Assembly: GCA_937980645.1 (NCBI GenBank)
Contig: CALJPQ010000014.1
Coordinates: forward strand, 1 to 64,000
Direction of reading: 5' to 3'
Length of the DNA stretch: 64,000 nucleotides
Source of the DNA: an uncultured Saprospiraceae bacterium
Lineage (GTDB): Bacteria; Bacteroidota; Bacteroidia; Chitinophagales; Saprospiraceae
The notes under the pieces were generated by a model. That model searched no databases and was not told the origin of the DNA. It was given only the letters and a program-made list of their open reading frames with translations. Of the stretch, positions 41,995 through 51,209 are shown one piece after another. The first letter of the stretch is position 1, and every line of letters begins with the position of its first letter. The position numbers and the translations under genes were made by a program.

Positions 41995-44900
41995 TTACTT
42001 TACGACCAACCAATTCAGTGCTCGCCGTTGCCCGTTGTCGAGCAGCACAATGACGACGTATAGCCCTGGGGGCAACGGTGTGGCGTCCAAGCGCCATTCG
42101 TGCACATCGGCGCGCTGGTCGGTGGCGTATTCGGCGATGCGCTGGCCCAACGGCGAGACCACCCAAACACGCGCGGCTGCGGGGGCGGCCAGTTCGAGCC
42201 GCAAGCGGCTGGCGTGCGCCGTCGGGTTAGGCGCCAGCGAGAGGTGTTGCACGAGGTTGGGCAGCAAATGCGTGCTGGTGGTGCCCACCGAAATAGCCGC
42301 GATGCGCACGCAGTCGTTGGCGTCGGAGACGGTAACGCGGTACGTGCCGGCTTTCAGGGCGGTAACCGTTGGGTCGGTGTGGCCACCGGCAGCAGCATCC
42401 CACTGGAAGGAATAGGGCGGCACGCCACCCAGCGGCGTTACCGTGATGCTCCAGCCTGCTAAGGTAGAGTCGGCCATCCATGTCAGGGCCAGCGGCAGGG
42501 CGGGCTGCACGACGGAAAAGGCCCAGAATTGGAAGCAGCCGACGGCGTCCACCACCGTCAGCGTGTAGGTGCCGGCGGGCAGGTTGGTCAGGTGCGGCGT
42601 TGCAGCGCCATTGCTCCAGGCGTATTGGTAAGGCGGTGTACCCCCCTCCACTACGGGCGCGATGGCGCCGGTGCTATCGCCCCGGCAGGCCACATCGGCC
42701 ACATTGGCCGAAACGACCTCTAAGGGCGGCGCCAGTTGCACAATTTCGTAAACGGGTGAGGTGCGTATGCAGCCTAAGTCATCCGTTACCGTTACCTGAT
42801 AGTTGCCCGGCGCCAGGTTTTGAATGGAAGCGGTCGTCTGGCCGCTGTTCCATTGGAAGGTGTACGGCGCCCGCCCTCCTGTGGCTTGCAGGGAAATAGC
42901 ACCCTGGTTGAAGCCGCAGCGGTCGGGTGTGATGCTGTTCAGGACAATCGCTAGCGCCTGTGCCGGTTCTGTAACGACTGCCGGAATGGACACTTTGGTG
43001 CAGCCCCGCAGGTCGGTCATCGTAACCATGTATGTGCCCGCCGGCAGGTTGGTGGCCAGGTTGGCCGTCTGGCCGTTGTTCCAGGCAAACTGATACGGCG
43101 GCACCCCGCCGCCACCTTGCACAGCCACCAGGCCGGTGGAGTCGCCTTTGCAAGCAACATGGCCGATTTGCTGAATGCTAATGCGCAAAGGCGGCGCTTC
43201 CTCGACGAGTAACGGCTCCGAAATAGCGAAGCAACCCGCTGCATCGGTAACCGTTACCCTGTAAGAGCCGCCGTTAAGGCCGAAAGCGGTATCGCGCGGC
43301 ACGGGCACATTAGGGTGCAACCCGACCGGAGCCGACCAGGCAAACTGGTATGGGGGTGTACCGTTATTGACCTGCACGGCCATCCAGCCGTCGCTGGCAT
43401 TATTGCACGATACGGGTTGTATGTAAAGCGAAGATACCGTGAACTCATCTGCCCGTCGGATGACCGTCAGGTTGCGCAACACTTGGGCGCACCCCGTGTG
43501 GTCAAAGATCGTAACTGCATAGTCGCCGGCTTGCAGGTTGAAGCGCGATGCCGTCGTGTCGCCATTTTCCCACACATACTGATACGGTGGTGTGCCACCG
43601 GTGGTGTTGAGCAAGATGCTGCCCGTTTTAGGGCCGAAGCAAGGGATATGGTTCACGTGAGGCGTTACCTGCAACACCGGTGGTTCGCCTACGACGATGC
43701 CGTCGCGCTTTTGGGTGCAGCCGTTGGCGTCGGTTACCGTTACAGAATAGACACCAGCCAGCACGGCAGACAGGTTGGCCGAAGTGGCGTTGTTGCTCCA
43801 CAGATACTGATAGGGCGAGGTACCGCCATTGGCGCGCACTGAAATGCTGCCCGTAGGTTCGCCAGCGCACAGAGCGTTCTGCACGTTGTTCAGAATAATT
43901 CCCAGCGGCAATTCCGGCTGCTGGACGAAATAGGTGGCCGTGGCCTGACAGGAGCGGTTATCGGTGGCCACCAGGTTGTACTGCCCTGCCGGAAGGTCGG
44001 CCAGCACGGTTGTTCCGGGTTGGCCGTTCCAGGTGAGCGTCAGTGGAGGCACGGCGCCATTGACCTGCACGGCTAAGTAGCCGGTCTGCTCACCCAGGCA
44101 GCCCACATGGCGCAGGCTGTCCAATTTTATGGAAAGTAATTGCGGTGCATTCAGCGTGTAGGGGGGCGTAACGAGCTGACAGCCGCGCGCATCCGTTACG
44201 GTGGCCCAGTACTGACCGACGCCGAGGCTCTGAAGTTTGGATGTTCCTGACCCACTATTCCACAGGTAAGTAAATGGCGGCTGGCCACCCGAAAGGCTCA
44301 GCTCGATGCTGCCATCTTGTGCGCCAATGCATGTGGGGGGGGTCAGTTTGAACGTCTCGACTTGCAAAGCGCTGGGTTGCGAGACAAAGCCAATCCAGGT
44401 AGCAGTACATCCATTAGCATCGGTTACCGTAGCATTGTACACGCCAGCGGTTAGGTTGTTGAGCGTAGCCGAAGTAGCGCCGTTGTTCCATCGAAACTGA
44501 TACGGCGGCATGCCGCCGGCGGCTTTCACGCGCAAAAAGCCATTGTTTTCGCCAAAGCAGCGCACATTGCGCAGCGAGTCCAATTGCAGGGTCAGCAGCG
44601 ACGGCTCAGTGATGTTGTAAATGGGCGATGGGAAAATACAGCCATTGGCGTCGGTAATGGTGCACCAGTAAGCGTCGGGGGCCAGGCCGCTGATGGCGCT
44701 GGTGGTGTCGCCGTTCGACCATTGATAGCTGTAAGGCGGTGTAGCGCCGAAAACAGCCAGGGCGATGGCTCCATCGTTCTGACCGAAGCAACGCACGTTT
44801 TTGAGCATATTCAACTCGATTTGTACGGGCATCGGCGCTGTTATTTCGAGGTTGTTGAGCTCCTGCACGCAATTGCCATCCGTAACAGTAGCGCTATACA

Positions 44901-47900
44901 GACCCGGAGCAAGGTTGGTGATTTGAGGCCCGGTTTGAGCGTTATTCCAGACAATGTTGGGATTTACGCCACTTACCGAAAGCGAGATGGCGCCGGTATT
45001 GACACCCGGACAGCGCACATGAACAATAGTGTCCAGTTCTACCTCTAGCCCCGGAGCGTTGATGAGGATTTGCGGCATAACCATCGAACAACCGCCATGG
45101 GTAGCGTCAGTTACCGTTACGCGATAACTGCCCTGCGTCAGACCGGTAATGACGCCTGTACCCGTAACGCCTGTAATCGAGCCACCCGCCCATTGGAATT
45201 GGTATGGCGGTGTTCCGTTGAGCGGTGTGAGGGCGATGCTGCCGTCGTTGCCGCCGCAGGTACTGACGTTTTGAACCCACGTGATGGCCGTCTGGGTAAC
45301 GTTGTTAAGCGTGCGCACCAGAATGGCATCCGTGCTGGTGCAGCCGTTGGCGTCGGTGATGGTAACCGTGAAGATTTGTGCTGCATTGGGCGTGTTGCCC
45401 GAAGAAACCTGAATGTTCGGCAAGTTCAACCCATTGCTCCAGGCGTACGTGAACGGCGGCTGACCGGCACTAGAAGCTGTGGTCTGCAGTTGCACCGTCC
45501 TGGACCGGCAGACGCTAATAGAATCGCCCTGAGTGATAAAGACCTCCGGGCTAGGAAGCACGGATACCGTTACTGGCTCCACCTCCGTACAGCCGAAGGG
45601 CGTTGTGCTCATAATGTAATAGGTAGTCGTAAGAGCCGGCTGTACCACTGGAGAAGGCAGCTGGTTGGCGCCGGAGGCCGGCAGCGCCGTGTGATACGTG
45701 AGCAGGCCACCCGTTTGAGCAGTGTCAGTTACTTTGAGTTGCGTCAGGTCAAAGGTTTTGCCCGAGCAAATGGTTGGCCCGCTGATAGGCAAGAGGGCTG
45801 GGTTGGGGTGCACAGTTACCGTTGCAGGCACGCGCGGGCTGGCGCAGCCGGCACTGGGGCCGGTCATCGAGTCGGCCACGAAGAGCGTGCGGCTGGCCGT
45901 GAGGTTGTTCAACGAAAGCGTTGGCCCTGAGGCGATGGGGCTGCCGCCAGCGGGTTGGTCGTACCAGTAAAATTCGCCAAAGGGCATTCCGCTCACCGAA
46001 AGCGTAACGGAGCCTCCGGCGCAGGTAGCCGCAGGCATTGGGGCGGCGGGTGGCGGGATGTCGTCATCATCGTCCATGCCATTGCAGTTTTCGTCTATCT
46101 GGTTACACAGGATTTCCGGAGCACCCGGGTAGATGTAAGCAGCAGCGTCGTTGCAGTCGCCGCCCTTGCTGACGTAACCGGCCGGAGCAAAGGGGAAGCA
46201 CGATACTATGCGCAGGTCGTCATCGCCGAAGCCATCGCCGTCGGCGTCGCGGTAGAAGGTATATTCCGGCACGTTGGCCACCTGTGAGCCGTAGAAGGCG
46301 AGGTTGTCCATGGCAATGTCGCCAAAAGCGCCAAAGGTGCCTGTTGCCACAAATTGGAATTGAGCCACCTGGTTGTGGTAAGCCTGCAGGTTGACGTATT
46401 CGCGCCGCCACAGTTTGCCGCGGTTGCCGCTCCAGGTGGCTATGGTGTTCCAGGTTTGGCCACCATCGGTGGAGCCCTGCAGTTCGAGGGTGCTCATCTG
46501 GCCCGATATAGTGTTCATGTACAGGTCAAACGAGAAGTGGCAGGTCTGGCTGACGGCAGCCTGTACCTGCAAGCAGCGCGTGCGCAGCACGGCCGTTTTG
46601 CCCAAAGCGCCGGTGGGCGAGCAGGCATTGCGGAAATACAGGTATTGACTGCCTTCCGCCGCTGAGGGCGGCCCTGCAGTAGGAAAGGTCAGCCCCGGGC
46701 CGGTGAATACTTTCCATTCAAAATCGTCGCCTGGTGCGTTTTGCCATACGTTGGGCAGCGGGCATGGGTCGGCACAACCCACCGGGCAGACAGACAAGCC
46801 CTCAAAGGTCTCCAGAAGTGTTGTTGGGCAGCTGGTAAAAAACGCCACCTTTGCCGAATTGGCACTCCACAGCCCGCTACCACAAGAGCGGCGCAAATAG
46901 GCCTCGTAGCGTCGCAAAGGCAGAAGGCTCGTCAGAACTACCGAATTGACCGAGGGCTGCGGTAACACGACTACCGTACCACTTAGACCGGGCACACTTC
47001 CATTACCGGGTACAAAGCCTGCCAGACCGTACTCTAGTATCAACGTGTCGCCAAAGCCGTCGGGTGCCCAAGTAATCTCGGCCGACGTCTGCCCGACCGA
47101 CACGACACCGGGCATTGGCCCTTCCGGGCAGTCGGCTGGTGCAAAGACCAGTTCCAGAGTGCGCAAACGCCCGACATCACCGGGTTTGCTATCGCAAAAC
47201 TCAACCTTCCACACCCCCACTGGGTTTTGTCCGTTATGAAATGTCGCTAAAGGCTGTACGGGCAGGAAGTACCCAGTGATATTGTCTCGTTCAGCAGCTG
47301 CATTCCAGGGCTGACCTAAAGCAGCGTTGTCTGTCAGTTCCACAAAGGCCCAGCAGCCCAGGGAGTCCTGCGGCGGGGCACCTATGTCTCGGTCGCTGGG
47401 ATTGAGGCCACCGATGAGCTGGATGCGAACCCCGTCGGGTGCTTCGAGCCAGACGTTCAGGTCAGCGCGCCAGGGGTGCTCCACAGCAATGCGCACGGCA
47501 TGAAGCACAACATCCGTACCCAACGCATCACCCGGCGCAGTATTGACGTACAACGGGAACACCTGCGGGCTGGCGCAGGAAGAGTCGCGCAGAGCTAAGT
47601 TGAGCGGACAGGGACGCGCGTTATTAAGCGCCGTAGTGAAGCTGCGCGGCGCCGACCAATCGCTGCGAGTCGAGTCGCTGCACACGGTGCGCACCTGAAA
47701 GCGGTAGTTGCGCCCCGGCGTCAGCCCTGTAATCACATAAGGTGGGTCGGCATTCACCGTAATGTTAGGAATGCCGGTAAACATCTGCCCACCCACTACG
47801 AGTTCTATTTCATAGCGACTGCCTACGTCCGTCCAGGTCAGACGCGCTGTCGAGTCCGACACCTGGTCGGCCAGCAACAACTCAGGTCGAAAGCAGGTGT

Positions 47901-48012
47901 CTGATACCACAGAGGGCCAGCCGTCGGAGGCCACGGTGTTTTTGGGCATGAAAAATAACACGGCGAGGCCGAGGCTTCGCCAAAACAGACCTTGGAATGC
48001 ACGCTCGTTCAT
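41995..48012 (-). CDS. Giant multidomain T9SS surface protein with SprB repeats
   Basis: This 2005-aa secreted protein begins with a signal-like segment (LFWRSLGLAVLFFMPKN). In order it then has a fibronectin III-like domain, a proprotein-convertase P-like domain (HPWRADLNVWLEAPDGVRI), a second FN3-like domain and a MAM/jelly-roll domain (FSFDLYMNTISGQMS). A MopE-type calcium-like segment (DADGDGFGDDD to DENCNGMDDDDD) and Ig-like segments follow. About 13 tandem SprB-type repeats cover roughly 42310-45290, each with the core GGTPPYQFxWxxG and VTVTDANGC. A T9SS type A domain (LAPNPTAHASRLRLEL) ends it. SprB repeats occur in gliding adhesins. The start at 48012 is chosen within a longer frame; TACCTTTG lies at 48073 to 48066. 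Confidence 0.92.
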   Translation of the reverse strand: MNERAFQGLFWRSLGLAVLFFMPKNTVASDGWPSVVSDTCFRPELLLADQVSDSTARLTWTDVGSRYEIELVVGGQMFTGIPNITVNADPPYVITGLTPGRNYRFQVRTVCSDSTRSDWSAPRSFTTALNNARPCPLNLALRDSSCASPQVFPLYVNTAPGDALGTDVVLHAVRIAVEHPWRADLNVWLEAPDGVRIQLIGGLNPSDRDIGAPPQDSLGCWAFVELTDNAALGQPWNAAAERDNITGYFLPVQPLATFHNGQNPVGVWKVEFCDSKPGDVGRLRTLELVFAPADCPEGPMPGVVSVGQTSAEITWAPDGFGDTLILEYGLAGFVPGNGSVPGLSGTVVVLPQPSVNSVVLTSLLPLRRYEAYLRRSCGSGLWSANSAKVAFFTSCPTTLLETFEGLSVCPVGCADPCPLPNVWQNAPGDDFEWKVFTGPGLTFPTAGPPSAAEGSQYLYFRNACSPTGALGKTAVLRTRCLQVQAAVSQTCHFSFDLYMNTISGQMSTLELQGSTDGGQTWNTIATWSGNRGKLWRREYVNLQAYHNQVAQFQFVATGTFGAFGDIAMDNLAFYGSQVANVPEYTFYRDADGDGFGDDDLRIVSCFPFAPAGYVSKGGDCNDAAAYIYPGAPEILCNQIDENCNGMDDDDDIPPPAAPMPAATCAGGSVTLSVSGMPFGEFYWYDQPAGGSPIASGPTLSLNNLTASRTLFVADSMTGPSAGCASPRVPATVTVHPNPALLPISGPTICSGKTFDLTQLKVTDTAQTGGLLTYHTALPASGANQLPSPVVQPALTTTYYIMSTTPFGCTEVEPVTVSVLPSPEVFITQGDSISVCRSRTVQLQTTASSAGQPPFTYAWSNGLNLPNIQVSSGNTPNAAQIFTVTITDANGCTSTDAILVRTLNNVTQTAITWVQNVSTCGGNDGSIALTPLNGTPPYQFQWAGGSITGVTGTGVITGLTQGSYRVTVTDATHGGCSMVMPQILINAPGLEVELDTIVHVRCPGVNTGAISLSVSGVNPNIVWNNAQTGPQITNLAPGLYSATVTDGNCVQELNNLEITAPMPVQIELNMLKNVRCFGQNDGAIALAVFGATPPYSYQWSNGDTTSAISGLAPDAYWCTITDANGCIFPSPIYNITEPSLLTLQLDSLRNVRCFGENNGFLRVKAAGGMPPYQFRWNNGATSATLNNLTAGVYNATVTDANGCTATWIGFVSQPSALQVETFKLTPPTCIGAQDGSIELSLSGGQPPFTYLWNSGSGTSKLQSLGVGQYWATVTDARGCQLVTPPYTLNAPQLLSIKLDSLRHVGCLGEQTGYLAVQVNGAVPPLTLTWNGQPGTTVLADLPAGQYNLVATDNRSCQATATYFVQQPELPLGIILNNVQNALCAGEPTGSISVRANGGTSPYQYLWSNNATSANLSAVLAGVYSVTVTDANGCTQKRDGIVVGEPPVLQVTPHVNHIPCFGPKTGSILLNTTGGTPPYQYVWENGDTTASRFNLQAGDYAVTIFDHTGCAQVLRNLTVIRRADEFTVSSLYIQPVSCNNASDGWMAVQVNNGTPPYQFAWSAPVGLHPNVPVPRDTAFGLNGGSYRVTVTDAAGCFAISEPLLVEEAPPLRISIQQIGHVACKGDSTGLVAVQGGGGVPPYQFAWNNGQTANLATNLPAGTYMVTMTDLRGCTKVSIPAVVTEPAQALAIVLNSITPDRCGFNQGAISLQATGGRAPYTFQWNSGQTTASIQNLAPGNYQVTVTDDLGCIRTSPVYEIVQLAPPLEVVSANVADVACRGDSTGAIAPVVEGGTPPYQYAWSNGAATPHLTNLPAGTYTLTVVDAVGCFQFWAFSVVQPALPLALTWMADSTLAGWSITVTPLGGVPPYSFQWDAAAGGHTDPTVTALKAGTYRVTVSDANDCVRIAAISVGTTSTHLLPNLVQHLSLAPNPTAHASRLRLELAAPAAARVWVVSPLGQRIAEYATDQRADVHEWRLDATPLPPGLYVVIVLLDNGQRRALNWLVVK
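42310..45290 (-). repeat. About 13 tandem SprB-type protein repeats
   Basis: The coding repeats are about 200-230 nt each (roughly 70-76 codons) and share the pattern C-x-G-x-x-x-G, then GGxPPYxFxW, then GxYxVTVTDxxGC. The C-terminal copy lacks the first Cys motif. The DNA is well diverged between copies, so this is an old array and not a recent expansion. Confidence 0.8.
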
Positions 48013-48065
48013 GCGCAGGATTAGTATTTTGTGTGAATCGGTCAGCGGGTCATCTTGCCTGGCAG

Positions 48066-48073
48066 CAAAGGTA
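48066..48073 (-). promoter_or_regulatory. TACCTTTG -7 element of the giant surface protein gene
   Basis: A perfect TAnnTTTG match on the minus strand lies 53 nt before the chosen ATG at 48012. It also argues against starts further upstream. Confidence 0.55.
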
Positions 48074-48191
48074 AGGGGAATGCTGGCCCATGGCATTGTA
48101 GAGCGCACAAGGGATTGGTCGCGCTGCCTGGCTTCGTTGCGTACACGCGGGTTTTGGGCCAATTGGCCGGGTTGGCTTTAAGTAAAGTTTT

Positions 48192-48911
48192 ATGAACGGC
48201 CAGACAAGTTTGGGCACTACTGGCGTTCTTTGCGGCCTGGAACCCGTAGCAAAACGGCAATCCATGTCTGTGGATCTTGGAAAACAATCCGGCGGCCAGT
48301 CGAACCGCGACATCTACGCCATGGCAGAGCGAGCGCTTCAAACATTGCCTGTGGCGTGGAATGATGTTATGGCGTTGGATGTGGGTGCCGGCGCTGGGTA
48401 TTTTACCCAATACTTCGGCGAGCGCTGCCAAAAGGTGTGCGCCTTGGATGCCTGCGCGCCGCACGGATTACCGCCGAACGCTGAATATCGCGCCGCTGAC
48501 CTCAACGAGTGCTGGCCTGTAGCCGATGCCTGGGCCGACGTGGCCATAGCCCTCGAAGTGGTGGAACATCTGGAAAACCCGCGCCATTTTTTTCGGGAAA
48601 TGAAGCGAGTGCTCAAGCCAGGCGGGTTTGGCTTCGTGTCCACGCCCAACAACCTGTCGCTGTTTAGCCGCCTGTTTTTCTTGTTCAAAGGCCAGCACCG
48701 AGCATTTCAGGACTTTTCCTACCCGGCGCACATTACACCCGTTTTGCAGGCCGACGTGCGGCGCATTCTGACCGAAAATGGCCTGAAGTTGTTAGATTTC
48801 TTCTACACGCATGCCGATACCTTGCCGTTATGGCACACGCATGTGCGCATCGGTGGGCCGCTGTTTTCGGCGAACTTTGGTGTGCTGTTTCAAAAACCGG
48901 CTCTGGCATGA
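48192..48911 (+). CDS. SAM-dependent methyltransferase of the glycan operon
   Basis: This 239-aa protein is a class I methyltransferase: motif I is ALDVGAGAGYFTQYF near 60, an acidic residue follows in CALDACAP, and motif IV-like ALEVVEHLENPRHFF precedes VLKPGGFGFVSTPNN. The type resembles Methyltransf_11 enzymes that modify sugars or lipids in polysaccharide clusters. It starts the operon; its stop overlaps the next start in ATGA at 48908-48911. An internal ATG at codon 25 is an alternative start. Acceptor unknown. Confidence 0.88.
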   Translation: MNGQTSLGTTGVLCGLEPVAKRQSMSVDLGKQSGGQSNRDIYAMAERALQTLPVAWNDVMALDVGAGAGYFTQYFGERCQKVCALDACAPHGLPPNAEYRAADLNECWPVADAWADVAIALEVVEHLENPRHFFREMKRVLKPGGFGFVSTPNNLSLFSRLFFLFKGQHRAFQDFSYPAHITPVLQADVRRILTENGLKLLDFFYTHADTLPLWHTHVRIGGPLFSANFGVLFQKPALA

Positions 48912-49915
48912 GGATAGCGCTTTACTCCCCTAATTTTTACCCCCTGACGGGCGGGCTGGAGCATATGGTGGCTTACCTAGCGCAGGCATTTGCAGAACGC
49001 GGGCACGAGGTGGTCGTCGTCTGCCAGACGCCGGGGTACGGTTCTGAGGATGCTTTTCCGTTCTGGGTCTTGCGGCGGGCCAGTTTTTGGCGCGAGTGGC
49101 GGGCATTGAAGCGATCTGAAGTGGTGCTGATGTTCAACGTCAGCCTGAAAGGGCTGCCGGTTGTTCTGCTTTCGGGACGGCCGCTGGTGGTTTCGCACCA
49201 GACACCGCACACACCCGACCGGCTTGGGCGCTGGAAGACATGGGTAGCAAAGCACATCGCCCGGCGCAATATCTGCTGCAGTGCACATCTGGCCGCCCAA
49301 CTGAATGCGCCGGCGGTGGTAATACCGAATACTTACGACGAACAAACGTTCTGCAACCGGCAGCCGTGGGTCTTTCGTGAGCGCGACATTGCCTTTGTGG
49401 GCCGACTGGTATCGGACAAAGGCGCGCACGTGCTGCTGCGCGCTTTGGCTGCCCTGCACGCACGCGGGCGTCCCTTGCGCCTAAGCATCATCGGGCAAGG
49501 GCCGGAAGAGACCGAGCTGCACCATCTGGCTGCGACGCTGGGGCTGAGCAAATGGGTAGTTTTTGAAGGGCTGAAACAGGGCGCCGAACTGGCGGCCCTG
49601 CTCAACCAGCACCGCGTGCTGGCAGTGCCGTCGGTATGGCCCGAGCCGTTTGGCATCGTGGCCTTAGAAGGGCTGGCCTGCGGTTGTGTGGTGGTGGCCT
49701 CCGAGGCTGGCGGTCTGCCCGAAGCGCTGGGCGGTCTGGGCGTGCTCGTGCCGGCAGGCGACGCAACGGCTCTGGCGGATGCTCTGGAACGCCTCTGGGA
49801 GCGCCCGTTTGACTTTTTGCCGCCCGCCGAGCCGGTGGCCGCGCATTTGAGTGCGCACACGCGTAGCGCTGTGGCAGAGCAGTATCTGGCCGTTTTATCC
49901 GAAATTCGCGGCTGA
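48908..49915 (+). CDS. GT4-like glycosyltransferase 1
   Basis: This 335-aa GT-B enzyme adds a sugar to a growing glycan. The N-terminus MRIALYSPNFYPLTGGLEHM is typical of GT4. The donor domain has IAFVGRLVSDKGAHVLLRA near 160 and the EX7E-like PEPFGIVALEGLACG near 255. It overlaps the methyltransferase stop by 4 nt and precedes the polymerase-like gene by 4 nt. Sugar and linkage cannot be predicted. Confidence 0.93.
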   Translation: MRIALYSPNFYPLTGGLEHMVAYLAQAFAERGHEVVVVCQTPGYGSEDAFPFWVLRRASFWREWRALKRSEVVLMFNVSLKGLPVVLLSGRPLVVSHQTPHTPDRLGRWKTWVAKHIARRNICCSAHLAAQLNAPAVVIPNTYDEQTFCNRQPWVFRERDIAFVGRLVSDKGAHVLLRALAALHARGRPLRLSIIGQGPEETELHHLAATLGLSKWVVFEGLKQGAELAALLNQHRVLAVPSVWPEPFGIVALEGLACGCVVVASEAGGLPEALGGLGVLVPAGDATALADALERLWERPFDFLPPAEPVAAHLSAHTRSAVAEQYLAVLSEIRG

Positions 49916-49919
49916 AGCA

Positions 49920-51209
49920 ATGGGGGCGGATTTTTCCATAACAACAACCTCTGACGGTGCTGAGGAAAGTGCTGTGCTGGAACGGCAGCGCCAACGCCTG
50001 ACGCGCCTGTTGGCGTTTGTGTTGCTCTACACGGTGTTTGCCGGCGCGGTGCGCAAGTGGGTGCTGCTGGGCGGGCCTGTCAGCAATGCGCTGCTACTGG
50101 GGCAGCTGCTGATGCCCTGGTTGTTCTATCTCGCGGCGCCCGGCCGACGGCGGCGCTATTTGCCGCTGCTGCTGGTGTCGGGCGGTCTGTTGGTCGTCAT
50201 GGCGCTCAACCCGCTCAACCACACGCTGTACCACGGCCTGTTCGGCATCTTGCTCCACATGGGCTGGTGGCTGATGGGGTTTCATTATCTGGAAAACCGG
50301 CACCTGTACTGCTGGGACAGGCTCTACAGGCTGGTGTGGGTTCTTCTGGTGGTAGAAATGGGCCTTTCCATTGCCCAATACAATCTGCCGCGGATGCACT
50401 TCATCAATCGCTATGCTACGGAAGGGCCGGTGAGCATTGCCTTTGTGGGCGAGGCCGCGCGCGTAACGGGCACGTTTAGCTTCGTGTCGGGCTATGCGGC
50501 CTGGTTGCTGTTTCTCAACCTGTGGACGTGGAGCGTGGCCGTGTGGAAGCGGCGCGTATGGCTGCTGACGGCGCTGGCAGGCGTGGGCGTGGTGGCCAGT
50601 CTGCTCTCGGGCGGGCGCTTGAGCCTGGTCATTACCCTCATCCTCACGGCATTTGCCTACGGGCATCTGTTGCGGCGCGTGGCGTTTCATCGCCTGCTTG
50701 TCGTGTTGCTGTTGGGGCTGACGGGCAGTATTTGGGCTTTTCAGCGAAGCCCTTTTCTGCAACAGTCGTGGGTCAACTTTGCTTCGCGTATTCAGGACGG
50801 CTTCCGCGATGAGGAGTACGGGCGCCGAACGTTTGGCGTCCTGGATGAAGTGCTCAACTTCAAAGGCGACCATGCCCTGCTGGGCGCGGGCCTGGGTGGC
50901 ACTTATCAGGGCGCAAGGGCTATTTGGGGCGAGTCGTACTATATGCTCAAGTATGGTGGCTACGAGGAGGAGCCTGAGCGCATTGTGCTGGAGGGCGGAT
51001 ATGTGCTGTTCCTCTGGCGGCTGGCCCTGCTGTGGCTCTTCTTGCGCGGCTTGCAAATACCCGGCTTTGCCCGCATCCTGATATTCATCTTCATCACGTT
51101 CTTCGCTCCAGTGGTGTTCAACACGTACAACCTTGTCTTTTTGGCACTGGGCCTGAGCGCTGTGGACTGGAGTTACCGCCATTTTGACCCATTGAAACAA
51201 CGGCCATGA
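49920..51209 (+). CDS. O-antigen ligase/polymerase-like membrane protein
   Basis: This 429-aa protein has about ten membrane helices with short polar loops and a longer periplasmic loop (about 250-330, containing RIQDGFRDEEYGRRTFGV and LGAGLGGTYQGAR). This layout is that of Wzy polymerases and WaaL ligases, which join polysaccharide units or attach them to lipid A. Arg-rich loops fit substrate binding. It is embedded among glycosyltransferase genes with 4-nt gap and overlap. Wzy and WaaL cannot be told apart here. Confidence 0.75.
   Translation: MGADFSITTTSDGAEESAVLERQRQRLTRLLAFVLLYTVFAGAVRKWVLLGGPVSNALLLGQLLMPWLFYLAAPGRRRRYLPLLLVSGGLLVVMALNPLNHTLYHGLFGILLHMGWWLMGFHYLENRHLYCWDRLYRLVWVLLVVEMGLSIAQYNLPRMHFINRYATEGPVSIAFVGEAARVTGTFSFVSGYAAWLLFLNLWTWSVAVWKRRVWLLTALAGVGVVASLLSGGRLSLVITLILTAFAYGHLLRRVAFHRLLVVLLLGLTGSIWAFQRSPFLQQSWVNFASRIQDGFRDEEYGRRTFGVLDEVLNFKGDHALLGAGLGGTYQGARAIWGESYYMLKYGGYEEEPERIVLEGGYVLFLWRLALLWLFLRGLQIPGFARILIFIFITFFAPVVFNTYNLVFLALGLSAVDWSYRHFDPLKQRP

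Noticed and set aside
42310..45290. Long plus-strand frames opposite the SprB repeats
   Set aside because: They are antisense shadows of the repeat-rich, GC-biased coding strand and contain no family motif.
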